DNA of 64,000 nucleotides from Paraspadella gotoi (lineage: Eukaryota > Chaetognatha): positions 18,588,471-18,652,470 of the forward strand of contig CM119269.1 in assembly GCA_051294375.1 (NCBI GenBank), read 5' to 3'. The position numbers and the translations under genes are program-made. The first letter of the stretch is position 1. Every line of letters starts with the position of its first letter. Below, in pieces: positions 42,198 to 59,460 of the stretch. The notes beneath the pieces were generated by a model that did not search any database, was not told the origin of the DNA, and saw only the letters and a list, made by a program, of their open reading frames with translations.

Positions 42198-44019
42198 ATG
42201 AGAGGAGAAGAGAGAGAGAGAAGGAGCGAGCCTCTATGGCAGTCATCGTCCTTCGACACCGGCTCGTTCAGGGTTAACTAATATTCTGAAAGTGCAAAGT
42301 GGTTGAGTGATTGATGGAGGGAATGCTTGCTATTGAAGGACGGCTCGGGAGGAAGCGTCATTGTGGACTACAATGCTTGCCTTAGAAAAAGTGGGAGGAG
42401 TCCATCTCGCTGATAAAAGATAATTAATGGAGTCAAGGTAGTGACGGTTGTTAAGAATGACGAATTTCGCAATGACTTGTCCTGACTGATCCTATCTTTC
42501 CTGTTGTGAGGAATTGTATTTGTCTCTGTTTAAATGACAGAAGCTTCAGCTAATCTATGTGACGAAAAAAGTAACTTATTGAGCCAACGAATCATTTCTT
42601 TTTAAGGGCGGACAATGCCTAGCGTCCCTGAGGAAAGAACAAAGCATGGCAGCGGTGCGTAGGTGCCAAGGTTTGCGGTGCCAAAGTTCGCCGTGCCGAG
42701 TTGTCGAGGTGCGCTGCGCAAAGCCGAAGAGTCGCCGATGATTTTTGGCCGCGACTCAAAGAAAAATGACCTAAAAAAGAGGAAAAAAAAGGAGGATAAA
42801 AAAAAAGAAGAAAAAAAAAGGAGAGGAGAGCGAGAAACGGACGGTCGGTCCTTCATCACGGTCCGCTCCCCCGTAGTGAGACTAACGCGACCCCATAACA
42901 AAAATTCCCCGCGAATCTATCTTTTTCTCTCCCCGTCGATTCTCCGCCATTTTTTATTTTTCTCATCCCCGTTTCTCTTTCTCCCCGTTTATTCCATTTC
43001 TTCTCTTTCTTTCTTTTTTTTTCTTATCTCGTTTTCTTTCTTTTTCCTTCCAGTTTTACGCTTCTTCTCCATTAGTTGGGTTTCTGCTCCATTTTTTTTG
43101 TTTGCCTCATCTCGAAGGTTCGTGATTATAATTCCGTAAATTTTGGGAAACAACAAACAAGATTCAAAGAAGTTTAATGTGGGTATGAAAATAAGGTAAC
43201 TTAACTACACCGTATTTTAATAATAAAGAGTAAGAACGACAGAAATACGAAGTTTACTATTATTTTAATCCTCAACGCCTTTGCTGTTTCCCTATTTTTT
43301 TGTCATTTAATGAAATTTATTTTACTTACTTACTTACTAACTATCTAACATTTAATGTTTGTGTCATGTCACGTCGTTTCCACGAAACTCCACGCCATGC
43401 GGGCGCTTAAGCGAAGGATTACGAAATCGCGCTAACGGAGATTGAGAAATGAGTTTTTCTTGGCCGGTTGGAGTCGGCGCGAGGCAGCGGCGCTTCCCGG
43501 CGGCGCTACCGGCACGACCGGCGCGCGAATTGTTCTCGCCGATGTTTATGGTCTTTTTTAATGGGCAATTTGCGGCGTCGGATGAGTCACGTCGAAGTGA
43601 GAGTCACGGAAACTCGGCGGAATAGGGCTGACATCGAAAATGGAGGGAATAATATGAATGAACGTAGTGATAAAAACAAAATAAAATGGAATGAAATGTA
43701 ATGGGAATCAATAAAACTAAATAAAACTCGATTAATTAGTTTTTCACTGCATTCAACAGTTATCATCTCTGCAGAATTAACAAGTGCAATCGGGGTTTTT
43801 TTTTTCTGCCATTGAAACGTTGAAAACATTGATAACATTGAAAACAAATAATATTCATAAATTTTTTTTTTCTAGGTTTCTTAATAAATAAATTAGGCAC
43901 TCCCTCTCGTTCATCGACTCCGACTCTAGCAGCAAAAATGGTTCTTTGCCGGGTTCATTTTTCCCTTTCTTCCATCGAGTCTCCCAATTGGCCGATCAGC
44001 GACAAAGAAGGCTAAAAGA

Positions 44020-44325
44020 NNNNNNNNNNNNNNNNNNNNNNNNNNNNNNNNNNNNNNNNNNNNNNNNNNNNNNNNNNNNNNNNNNNNNNNNNNNNNNNNN
44101 NNNNNNNNNNNNNNNNNNNNNNNNNNNNNNNNNNNNNNNNNNNNNNNNNNNNNNNNNNNNNNNNNNNNNNNNNNNNNNNNNNNNNNNNNNNNNNNNNNNN
44201 NNNNNNNNNNNNNNNNNNNNNNNNNNNNNNNNNNNNNNNNNNNNNNNNNNNNNNNNNNNNNNNNNNNNNNNNNNNNNNNNNNNNNNNNNNNNNNNNNNNN
44301 NNNNNNNNNNNNNNNNNNNNNNNNN
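44020..44325. other. Assembly gap of 306 N, sequence apparently present in unit 2
   Basis: The flanks (gacaaagaaggctaaaaga on the left, a GAC/GAT run on the right) match 48308-48323 and about 48540. About 220 bp of real sequence lies between them in unit 2. Confidence 0.8.
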
Positions 44326-44488
44326 CGACGATGACGATGACGACGACGACGATGACGACGACGACAACTATTTTCGCGAGAAAGCGGGAAGGTGAAGAAG
44401 AGATGGCGATTATCATCAAAATCGAGCGCTCGGACGGAGACGATTTTTAGAAGAGGTTTATTAGACAGTACACACAAGAGTGGGAAAG

Positions 44489-44577
<89 letters not shown>

Positions 44578-44752
44578 AAAGAAAGAAAGAAAATAATACA
44601 AAAGAAATGGAGGATAACCCAAAAAAAAAAAGAAAATAAAAGAGAGGAAAGAAGAAAAGCTCAAACAAAAGAAAAGAATCAAAACAAAAGGTTTGAGTTT
44701 GAGGAACAAACAAACCGAAATTGACATTTACCCCCCCCCGAGAGAGATAATT

Positions 44753-48970
<4,218 letters not shown>

Positions 48971-49089
48971 CCCCCTTCTTCGCTCCTCACCAACTCTGTC
49001 CGCCGCGGCGCGTGGCCTCAAATGGAAACAAAAACAGTTTTCGGTCCAAAAAAAAGAGATTTTAAATCCTGCGATAAAAAAAAAAAAAA

Positions 49090-49114
49090 NNNNNNNNNNN
49101 NNNNNNNNNNNNNN
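49090..49114. other. Assembly gap of 25 N
   Basis: Placeholder gap inside a poly-A run. Confidence 0.95.
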
Positions 49115-49254
49115 AAAAAGAGACGCTACAAATAAAGAGACAAGATGAGCGCGTAATACTTGTCAAGAATCGACTAAAGAGAAACGCATCAGTCTTCTTT
49201 ATTTCTTCTTTTTAGTATTTTGAGCAGAAAAAAAAGAGGAGAAAATAAGGAGAA

Positions 49255-49320
49255 GGACGCCGCCGACGCCGCCGACGCCGAGGACGCCGCCGACGCTGAG
49301 GACGCCGCCGACGCCGATTC
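49255..49320. repeat. GACGCC-type repeat
   Basis: Tandem gacgccgccgacgccgag-like units. In one + frame, after an acceptor-like ttgagcag, they give an Asp/Ala repeat ending in SKRRAP and a stop. In the minus frames they give Arg runs. Coding status is unclear. Confidence 0.5.
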
Positions 49321-50009
49321 CAAACGACGGGCACCATAAACGTTAAATCTTCGAAAATAAAAGGGAATCGGTCCCCGAGGCGCGATCGCCCGACCCCCGT
49401 CGTCGACGACCCCGCGCCGATAACGGCACGCCCTCGTGGCCCAAGAGGGAAAAAAATTTGTACAATACCAATGATGAAAAGAAAAAGTATTAACATTAAC
49501 ATTTTTTTTGACATTAATACATAAAAATTATTTAAATTATTTTTCGTTCCTATCCAGAAGCGAAAGTCGAGGAGACTATTAGATTTTCCCGACTCTCGAC
49601 GGCAAGGGTGCATCTCTCACGATCGACCCATCGTCCTCACTCGATCAAAAACAACAACAACAACAACGACGACACCAACGCCTCGCCATAATCCCGTTGG
49701 CTCGTTGGCGCGAAATTCGCCATCGGGCCGATCGTAATCGTCGACGTCGTCGTTTTAGTCGTCGTCATTGTCGTCATCTTCGGAAGAGGGTCCGTGGGAG
49801 ACGTCGCCCTCGCATCCGCTCTCACCCCCTGGGGGTCGTTCATCTCATTCGTCGCTCGTTCATTGATCGTTCATCGCTAGTTTTCACTCTCTTTCCCTCG
49901 AGCGAGAGAGAGAGAGAGACAGAAATAGAGAAAGAAAGAAAGAGAGAGAGAGAGAGATGGTTCCGCTGTCAACGACTCCCTCGCCTGTCTTAAACCATGA
50001 AATCCAAGG

Positions 50010-50133
<124 letters not shown>

Positions 50134-50588
50134 AAACGGTTCCTTAAGAAGAAAAAAAGCGACGACATTCAGTCCAGAAAAAAAAAAGCAAAAAGAGCGA
50201 AGAATTGGAAGAAGAGAAAAGATAATGAAGGCGAAGACTGAGTTGGAAAAAGGGAATCGATGAAGGGGAACGATGAGAAGGGAATGACTCTGCGAGAGGG
50301 GAACGATGAAGGGGAACAGATCCACATATTGGGACTAAAAATAGGGAAAGATTCTACAAAAGGGGAAACGGTTCTGCAAATAGGAACTATACTGGATAGG
50401 GATTTGCTCAGCATTCAGCAACAGTAGAAGGATTGAAGGAGAATGATGAGAGAAAAGGGGGAAAAAATTAAATAAATATTGATTAAGGAATTAAGACTGA
50501 AAAAAAGAGAGCGAAACTTGAAGTACTGATTAGTATAGGTAACAGTAACAATCATGTATATCGTATAACTAATTTTTAACAATTTTAG

Positions 50589-50931
50589 AATTGAACTCGC
50601 AATAAGATTCGATGATCGAGAGAAGGGAGAACTGACGAGTAGAGAATCGAGATCCAAAATAAGTGGAACCAACGATGAGACGAAGCGACGACGAAGCGAC
50701 GCAGCGTCGATCGACTCCGATCGACGACGACCGATAAATCTAAGGATCGAGGCGATAACCTTCGCCCTCCGCCCGAGAAACAAAGGAACCCCGCGCCCTA
50801 ATTCCCGACGACGGCCACGAGGGTCTCCGCATCAAGACGAACGCGACGGGGGCGACGACGACAACGACCAAGATGATAACGATGACGAGGACCATGAAAA
50901 TGACAAGGGCCTCTTTGACGAAGAGCATTAA
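50589..50931 (+). CDS. Candidate terminal exon with an acidic tail (strand uncertain)
   Basis: After the acceptor acaattttag, one frame stays open for 113 codons: a basic/Ser part (SKISGTNDETKRRRSDAAS), then RNKGTPRPNSRRRPRG, then an acidic end (NDQDDNDDEDHENDKG) and TAA. The minus strand over 50740-50928 is also open and would encode a membrane segment (IFMVLVIVIILVVVVVAPVA). As elsewhere, a GAC/GTC-rich stretch opens both strands. No family recognised. Confidence 0.3.
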
Positions 50932-51540
50932 ATGTTATTACAATAATGATGACGACGACGAAAACGATCTCAACAGAGAAACCCGTAGAAACAACAACAG
51001 CAATAACAATGACTAGACATTAGACAACTCTTGACTTTTATTTCGATTCTTGAAGAAGAAGGGAGAATGTAGTTGTCTTTTGTAACGAGGAGAAGCAGTA
51101 GAGTTGTTGTTGTTGTTGTTGATTGACAGGTTAATCGCGATTAATGTCTCTACTCCCGTCGTCATTAATATTCTCGAGCCAAAGGCCGATTCTAGCGTGA
51201 CGTTCGGAGGCTGGAACTCGGAACCTTTCGGGCCGTGGTGGCTGAAAAGAAAAGAAAACTAACGGACACGTCGAGACTGGGAACTATTTTGTTTTTTATC
51301 TTTGTCTTCAGTTTTCTTTTTCTTCCAGTGGATCTTTTTTTTTTTGTGTTATTCTATGATCCTGACTTGATAGTCGTCGTCGTTATCGTCGTCGTCGTCG
51401 TTGTCGTTCTTCAACAAAAAAAAATAAAGAAAAAACGGGTTTGGATTTGACAGATCTTTTTATCGGAGGAGCGATCGGTTTGGGATCTTCAACTACTAAT
51501 TAGACGCGACACCTTCGAACAAGTAGGAGAGTCGGCGCGA

Positions 51541-51541
51541 G

Positions 51542-51601
<60 letters not shown>

Positions 51602-51774
51602 AGGAAGAGAGAGAGCGCAATTTTTTTTTCACAAAAGAGGAGGGGGTGGAAAGTCGAAGGTGTCTTTACTACATGTAACTCGAAAATCGCTTAATCCAAC
51701 GCTCGAAACATAAATAAAAGCAAGCAATCCAATACCAAATACGCCTCTCTCTCTCTCGCTCTTTCTCTCTCTCT

Positions 51775-51817
<43 letters not shown>

Positions 51818-51920
51818 ACTCTTCTCTCTCTCTTCACTCTCTCTCTCACTCTCTCTTCTCTTCTCTCTCTCCTCTGTCTGCTCTCTCTGCTCTCGTCTCT
51901 CTCTCTCTCCTCTCTCTCCC
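51541..51920. repeat. GA array then CT array
   Basis: GA at about 51541-51616 and CT at about 51745-51915, about 130 bp apart and able to pair as inverted arms. It borders the second palindromic cluster. Confidence 0.85.
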
Positions 51921-51949
51921 AGCATCTCTATAATCGAATGACTTTTTTT

Positions 51950-52948
51950 TTTTTCGGGCGGTGAAATGGAGAAACGTAATTTAGCGTCCACAAAATAATT
52001 TCGGTTTCGGCCGGCGAATGTAAAAGCGTAAAAGAGTTCCGTCGCTTTTATCGACGTAATTTTTACGCTAATTCCGATTTGAAGAAAACTTAGAGGGGAA
52101 GAAAAAAAATTCGGGAGAAACGCGAACGTTCGCGCGTTCCGGGTTTTACAAGCGAACGCCCCGTCTTTTTTTTCTCGCATTACCTCTGATCGATTACGAT
52201 GTGGCGGCGAACTCTGTATTAAAACGACGTGATGTAAATCGTAAATTGAGATTTTTTTCGGTTAGATGCTATATTTCACATGTGATTTCAACGACGATGT
52301 AAAAAAAAAAAGAAAAAAAAAACAAATATCGAGCAAGATCGAGAAAAAATATACTTCAGGTTTGCTTGCGATAATCCATGTGTGTTAGCACAATTCTGGA
52401 CTTTCGCGAAGCACAATGCACAGTAGCACACTTGCCACTGCACACTGCCCAGATTCAGCATGGCTCCCCATTGAGGCGGAACGAAAAAAATCCAGTCTAG
52501 AGGTAGTTCTTGATAGCGATTAATGATAATGATATGTTGATAGCGATTCATTACACAGAAACATATTTTCGGTCAAATTCCATCGATTTCGTTTGCGCTT
52601 GCGCCTAATAATACTGCCTTATCTAACGTTGTGGGCCCATAATGAATCTTAATAATTTTGTTTTATTACTATTATCTATATCGCTGGTTAATCGAGAGGG
52701 CCTGTAAATTTGGTGTGCAATGTCTGAGGCAAACGCGAGACACGATAAGTTATTTGGATTTTTCGCACTGATTTACCGATTGACACTGTTGTGCTCCTTT
52801 TGCACGGCCACCTCGTAAACAAAAACCCGTCAAAAACCGAGTCAATCTTTATGAAAAAGATGAGGCCAGGCAAAGAGAGTTAGGTAGGAGACCGAGAGAG
52901 ACTGGAGAGGAGGAGAGGAGAGGAGAAGAGAGAGGAGATAGAGAGAGA

Positions 52949-52996
<48 letters not shown>

Positions 52997-53041
52997 GAGA
53001 GAGAGATAGCTCCGCTCGCGTCTCTTCCTCCTCTCCTCTCC
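51950..53041 (+). repeat. Second cluster, copy 1 (direct)
   Basis: Landmarks: gcgaatgtaaaagcgtaaaa, gtttgcttgcgataatccat, cacactgcccagattcagca, gccctgtaaatt-like sequence and a GA array. It matches copy 2 in the same orientation and copy 3 inverted. No gene. Confidence 0.8.
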
Positions 53042-53066
53042 NNNNNNNNNNNNNNNNNNNNNNNNN
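53042..53066. other. Assembly gap of 25 N
   Basis: Placeholder gap between two direct copies. Confidence 0.95.
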
Positions 53067-54010
53067 GTCACAAAATATTCGGTCGCGCCGAATGTAAAAG
53101 CGTAAAAAGTTCGTCGCTTTTATCGCTAATTTACGCTAATTCGATTTGAAGAAACACTTAGAGGGGAAGAAAAACAAATTGGGAGAAACGCGAAAGTTCG
53201 CGCGTCCGGGTTTACAAGCCGAACGCCCCGTCTTTTTTTTTCTCGCATTACCCTGACATCGATACGATGTGCGGCGAACTCTGTATTAAACGACGGATGT
53301 AAATTCGTAAATTGAAGGATTTTTTTTCGGTTAAGATGCTATGATTTCACATTGAGTTTCAACACGATGTAAAAAAAAAAAAGAAAAAAAAAACAAATAT
53401 CGAGCAAGATCGAGAAAAAATATACTTCAGGTTTGCTTGGATAATCCATGGTGTGTTAGCACAATCTGGACTTTCGCGAAGCACAATGCACAGTGCACAC
53501 TGCCCACTGCACACTGCCCAGTTCACATGGCTCACCCATTGAGGCGGAACGAAGGGAAAAAATAGCCAGTCTAGAGGTAGTTCTTGATAGCGATTATGAT
53601 AATGATTGTGATAGCGATTCATACACAGAAACATATTTCGGTCAAATTCATCGATTTCGTTGCGCTGCGCCTAATAATCTGCCTTATCTAACCTGTGGGC
53701 CCATAATAATCTTAATAATGATTTTATTACTAATTATCTATATCGCTGGTTAATCGAGTAAGGCCTGTAAAAAGTGTGCAACTGCTGAGCAACACGCGAA
53801 CGAGATAATTTTTGATTTTTCGCACCTGATTTGTCCGATTACACCTGTTGCTCCTTTGCACGGCACCTCGTAACAAAAAACCCGTCAAACCGTCAACTTT
53901 GAAAAAAAAGATAGAGGCCAGGCAAGAGAGAGTTGGAGAGGAAATAAGGAGACTCGAGATGAGACTGGGGAGAGGAGGAGAGGAGAGAGAGAGAGGAGAG
54001 AGGAGAGAGA

Positions 54011-54064
<54 letters not shown>

Positions 54065-54219
54065 GAGAGAGAGATAGACTCGCTCGCGTCTCTTCCTCCT
54101 CCTCCTCCACAACATCTCCACTCAGAATCGTTTTCTCTCCCTCTCATTCTCAGTTTCTCTTATAACAACGACGCGAACGTCTCTCTCTCCCTCTCTCTCT
54201 CGTTCTATTTCTTTTTTTT
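53067..54219 (+). repeat. Second cluster, copy 2 (direct)
   Basis: Same landmarks as copy 1 in the same order, with scattered one-base indels. Ends in CT and T runs at a 25-N gap. Confidence 0.8.
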
Positions 54220-54244
54220 NNNNNNNNNNNNNNNNNNNNNNNNN
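54220..54244. other. 25-N gap at a palindrome centre
   Basis: Copies 2 and 3 are reverse complements on either side of this placeholder, as at 6371. Confidence 0.95.
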
Positions 54245-54279
54245 TAAACTCGTGTGAGATTTATCGTGTCAGCGAGAAT

Positions 54280-54328
<49 letters not shown>

Positions 54329-54329
54329 A

Positions 54330-54373
<44 letters not shown>

Positions 54374-54627
54374 TCTCCCGCAAAAGCGAAAGATCCGAAC
54401 TCGAGAAAGCGTCGAGGAAATGGGGGGAGAAAGGGTCGAGAGAAAAAGGAGAGAGAGCTCAAGAAAAAAAAAGAAATAGAAACGACAGAGAGAGGGAGAA
54501 GGAAGACGTTCGCGTCGTTGTTATACAGAGAAACTGAGAATGAGAGGGAGAGAAAACGATTTCGAGTGAGATGTTGTGGAGGAGGTAGAGAGAGGAGGAG
54601 GAAGAGACGCGAGCGATCTATCTCTCT

Positions 54628-54669
<42 letters not shown>

Positions 54670-55745
54670 CTCCTTCTCTCTCTCTCTCTCTTCTCCTCTC
54701 TCCTTCTCTCTCTCTCCTCTCCTCCTCTCCCCAGTCTCATCTCGAGTCTCCTTATTTCCTCTCCAACTCTCTCTTGCCTGGCCTCTATCTTTTTTTTCAT
54801 AAAGATCTGATCGGTTTGACGGGTTTTTGTTACGAGGTGGCCGTGCAAGAGTACAACAGTGTAATCGGATCAAATCAGTGCGAAAAATCAAAAACTTATC
54901 TCGTTGCATCGCCGTTTGCTCAGAACCATTGCAGCACGCAAGCAAACTTTACAGGCCCTCTCGAATTAACCAGCGATATAGATAAAGTAATAAACAAAAT
55001 TATTAAGATTCATTATGCGGCCCACACCGTTAGATAAAGGCAGACTTATTAGGCGCAAGCGCAAACGAAATCGCATGGAATTTGACCGCGAAATAATGTT
55101 CTGTGTATGATTCGCTATCAACAATCATTATCATAATCCGCTATCAAGAACTCCCTCTAGACGGCATTTTTCCTTCGTTCCGCCCAATGGGGAGCCATGC
55201 TGAATCTGGGCAGTGTGGCAGTGGCAGTGTGCTAACTGTGCATTGTGCTTCGCGAAAGTCCAGATTGTGCTAACAACAACATGGATTATCCAAGCCAAAC
55301 CTGAAGTATATTTTTTCTCGATCTTTGCTCGATAATTTGTTTTTTTTTTTCTTTTTTTTTTTTTACATCGTCGTTGACTCCATTGTGAAATCATAGCATC
55401 TGAACCGAAAAAAATCCTGCAATTTACGATTTACATCACGTCGTTTTAATACAGAGTTCGCCGCCAACATCGTATCGATCAAGGTAATCGCGAGAAAAAA
55501 AAGACGGGCGTTCGGCATTGTAAAAACCCGGAACGCGCGAACGTTCGCGTTTCCTCCCGAATTTGTTTTTCCTTCCCCCCTCTAAGTTTTCTTCAAACGA
55601 ATTAGCGTAAATTACGTCGATAAAAGCCGACGGAACTCTTTTAACGCCTTTTTACAATCCCGGCCGAAACCGAATATCTTTTTGTGACGCTAATTTACGT
55701 TTCTTCCCATTTCACCCGCCCGAAAAAAAAAAAAGTCATCGATAA
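54245..55745 (-). repeat. Second cluster, copy 3 (inverted)
   Basis: Reverse complement of copies 1 and 2. Landmarks appear in reverse order: the GA array, then sequence matching the inverted form of about 52700-52860, then the region matching about 52000-52200 inverted at 55440-55720. No gene. Confidence 0.8.
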
Positions 55746-57168
55746 GAGATTTGCTGGGGGGGAGAGAGAGAGACGAGAGCAGAGAACAGACGAGAGACAG
55801 AAGAGAAGAAAAAAAAAAAAAATAACGAAATGAAAAATATTACTTAAAAAAAAATTAATGAAATTGTTTTAAGAAGAAAAAGAGAAAATAGTTTTTATAT
55901 TCTTCGACGCCAATGGAAGAAAGCTAAAAGAAAATAAAAAACGAAAATATTTTTGTTTCGTCTTTTTTCATTTTTTACTTTCTTTTAGTTTCTCTTTGTT
56001 TCTTTTTGTTTCTTTGCGTTGATACGGACGTCCTGTTGATCTTTGGTCGCTTTTATATTTTTCTTTCATCTCTTCTATAATATCAATGTTTTCTTTTTGA
56101 GAGAGTAATTGAACTTAAATTTATTTTATTCTGAGAAATTGAGTGTATATGTAAGTCAAATAAATTTGTAATAATAAATCAAGACATATGTTCGTAATCT
56201 AACTCAAATGCAGAATTCCATTCTGTTTTTTCTTGTTATATTACCTTGAACAAAATTAACCTAATTAAACTCTATAATAACTTGGCGTTTCCTGTTTTGC
56301 AAAATTTTACTAACGGACATATGAACATAAATTGAGTAAACTTGATTGGCAGTTACAACTTGAGAACAAAATAAAACTCCGCTAAAATTCTTTTTAAAAA
56401 AAGCATGTGGATTTCGGAATGCTTCATCTGGAGCGCATTAAATTTTTCTTTTTCTTTCAACGGCACAAAAAGACCTTTTTAATGTTTTTGCCGCATAAAA
56501 ATTACTTCAAAAAAATCTAAGTACTTCTTCATTCGTTCTACGTAAATGATCAAAACTAAAAAGTATTTTCTTTTCGACTTAAAAACAAAATTGGTATATA
56601 TATGGGTAATTTTAATTTATAATTTATAATATTGTCTACATCAATGTATGTCAATCTATTAATAAGGCAATCTATGTGGATCTATGTAGATACTAATCAA
56701 ATATTAACTGAAAGTAACTATCAGTACCAATTACATATAATCAGCTCTAGGTTCTATTATTTCATTTTTTTATTATTTAAAACAAATGTTAAGAAATATA
56801 TATTTCAAGCATAATATTTCATTCAGAAAGGGCAAAGAGCGCTTGGACGAGACAGAAAATTCGTCATTTTGTATTTCAATCTACTAATCCGCAAATATAG
56901 GATTCGGATCGGGCATGTTTTTCTATTCTATTTTCGCGCTCTTCTTTCCTTTTTTCTCGCCTTTACTATCCCTTCTCGGTCTACTTTTACAGCTTTTCTT
57001 CTCTACTTGATCGGCTTTTCTTCTCTATTTTCTCCGCTTTTCTTTTTTTTTTTATCCTTTTCTGGTCCGCAGCTGCATAAACGAAGAATCTAATTCGCCT
57101 CATTTCCTCTTCGTCGTTGTCGTGTTCCACCCTCTACTGAATTCATTCACACGTTCGATCGGGTTGGG

Positions 57169-57225
<57 letters not shown>

Positions 57226-57540
57226 CATATCTAATTACAAAACTACAATGGGTACGATACGTTGGAGAGTTAATCATTTTTATAAATCTTCTCGACTCGA
57301 GCCGTCGTTCAAACTTGTAAACAAATAACAACAAATCAAGAAGGGTCAACGACAATTAATATTTCTTTTTCACTCGCGCTTTTTCCTAAAGAAATAGTTT
57401 TTAAATTTTTTTTCTTCAACCCACCCACTACAAAACCCCGACAGCTGTCCTTCTCAGCCTTCATCGCTCTTAACTCCAAGGATCCTTAATCTTAAAGCTA
57501 GCTCTCTCTCTCTCTCTCTCTCTCTCCGGTGCGGCCGGCC
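55746..57540. other. AT-rich intergenic region
   Basis: No supported exon. A CT array lies at about 57170-57222. The sequence is otherwise AT-rich with poly-T and poly-A runs. Confidence 0.5.
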
Positions 57541-57544
57541 CCGG

Positions 57545-58065
57545 TATGTGAGTGTCAAACGCTCCAAGGATTGTGGGGGGATCTAACCCGGGATGAAGGT
57601 GTCAAATGCTCGGACGATCAAAGAGGGATTTAACTAGCGCCAAGAGTGACAATTGAAAGGCATTAACCTGAGGGTGACTAAATGATTATCCCATTATGAT
57701 TATGAATTTTAAAAAAAGGCTTTAATTTAACCTAGACTCCGAGATAGCATAGATCTAAGAGTTTTTTGACGTAAGACCGCGATTATAAATCTTACTTATG
57801 GATCCCCCCAAAAAATATAGTTAGGCCAGTGATGACAAGTACAAAAAGTAAAACCGTACAAAAAGTTCTTGTGGAATGATAAACTAAAAAACAGAAAAGG
57901 TCTGAGTAGTAGGGGTTTTGACTAAGAACAAAATTAAAGGACGAAATTATCCAAAGTATTTTAACACGTTCTTAACTGTAAGGGAATTTAACCCGGCCGA
58001 GGGTGTCAAACATTCTAAAGATCAATATAAGAGGGATCTTAATCCCGAGCGAAGGCGTGAAACGT
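57545..58065. repeat. Degenerate ~47-bp repeat, two clusters
   Basis: Units of the form gagggtgtcaaacgctccaaggat(n)agggatctaaccc occur at about 57548, 57595 and 57985, with partial ones at about 57640 and 58045. The shared phrases are ggtgtcaaa and gggatyttaaccc. Open frames over the second cluster (57918-58154) derive from the repeat and have no recognised domain. Confidence 0.55.
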
Positions 58066-58930
58066 TTTGGGCAGTGATTTTGATTTGGGTATTTTCAACA
58101 ATGGAAATTGAAAGCTTAAATAGACTATTATTTCGTTTTTGTTCCCATCTGGCATAATATTGGAACACTCTTTCCGTTAAAAAAACGGTTTGGCTATAGT
58201 TATCTTCTCCTTATAACATAGACTCACTGCTTTATTCTATGCTTTCAAGAATACGTAAGACATGATTTCTTTTACGACAATCATTCTAATTACAGGTATC
58301 TGACATAAATAAGATGAAAACTAAAACGATTTTTTCATGGTAAGGGGAACTTTTTAAGATTAAATTGTCGTCAGATCTATCGCGTTTTAGTATATACTAT
58401 TGCTTAGGCAACAATAGCCACGGTATATTTAAAACTGTTTTTTTTCCTTTTTTTAAATCACTATTTTTTCTCTTCTCTGAATCTTTCTCTCTGTCCTCTT
58501 TCTTTTCTCTCTTTTCTCTCTGTCTTCTCTCCCTTTCTCATACTTTTCTGTCCTGACTATTTCTCTGTGTCATTCCCTTCTTCTTCCTTAACCTTTATTC
58601 CTTCCTCTCCAATCTCTGTTTTCTCTCCCTTCTCTGTGGGCATTGAGTCATCGTTTCTAACAACTCATTGTTTTATTATCAAATTTGCGTAGCGTTCGGA
58701 TAGACAATTACAAAACATTATCTACATGCATAATTTCTCATAATCCGACAATCCGTTCAAAAAGTAATCGCCAAAAAGCAATCGCAAAAATCAGCTCTCA
58801 ACCGATTAACTTCCTTTAAAATCAAGCTCGTTTTGATCCAAAAAGGATTAGTTACTATGCGTAGTACTAAGCTTTAGAAGCCGGCGCACAGTGAGATCCT
58901 GTGCCTGAATTTTCAGAAAAATTCCGTTCA
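58066..58930. other. Intergenic region
   Basis: Pyrimidine-rich stretch at 58440-58620, otherwise AT-rich. No gene seen. Confidence 0.5.
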
Positions 58931-59460
58931 ATTAAAAAACTAATTTTATTATTATATATAATATAAATTTTTTTAACAAATTATTTGAATATTAAAATAA
59001 TTAAAAATAATTTTTTATAATTTTAAATAATAAAATAAAATATATTTTATAATAAAATATATATTTATTATCAGATCTATATAATATAATAAAAATAATA
59101 ATAAAATAATAATAAAATAATAAAATAATAATTATAATTAAAAAAAAATAAAATTAAAAAAATAAATATTTATATTTTATTTATTATTATTATTATTATT
59201 ATATTAAAATAAAAAAAATAAATTTTTTTTTGATTTATTATATTTAATATTAATTATTATATTTTATTAAAATTTAAAATTTTATTTAATCTTATATTTT
59301 TTAATTATATCATAATTAAAAAAAAATTTTTAATATATATTATACCTTTCTCAGATGAATAAAAAAAAATATTTTTTAACACTATAATTATATTCTTATA
59401 TAAATATTTTATTATATGTATAATTAATATAAAAAATTTTAAAATTATTTTCTCTAGCAT
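58931..59460. repeat. Extremely AT-rich block
   Basis: About 530 bp made almost entirely of A and T (taa, aat and ata runs). It separates two stretches of ordinary intergenic DNA and has no coding content. Confidence 0.85.

Noticed and set aside
43380-43640. GC-rich segment in both duplication units, considered as an exon
   Set aside because: No frame stays open in both copies and no splice sites frame it; it could be a promoter or CpG-like patch.
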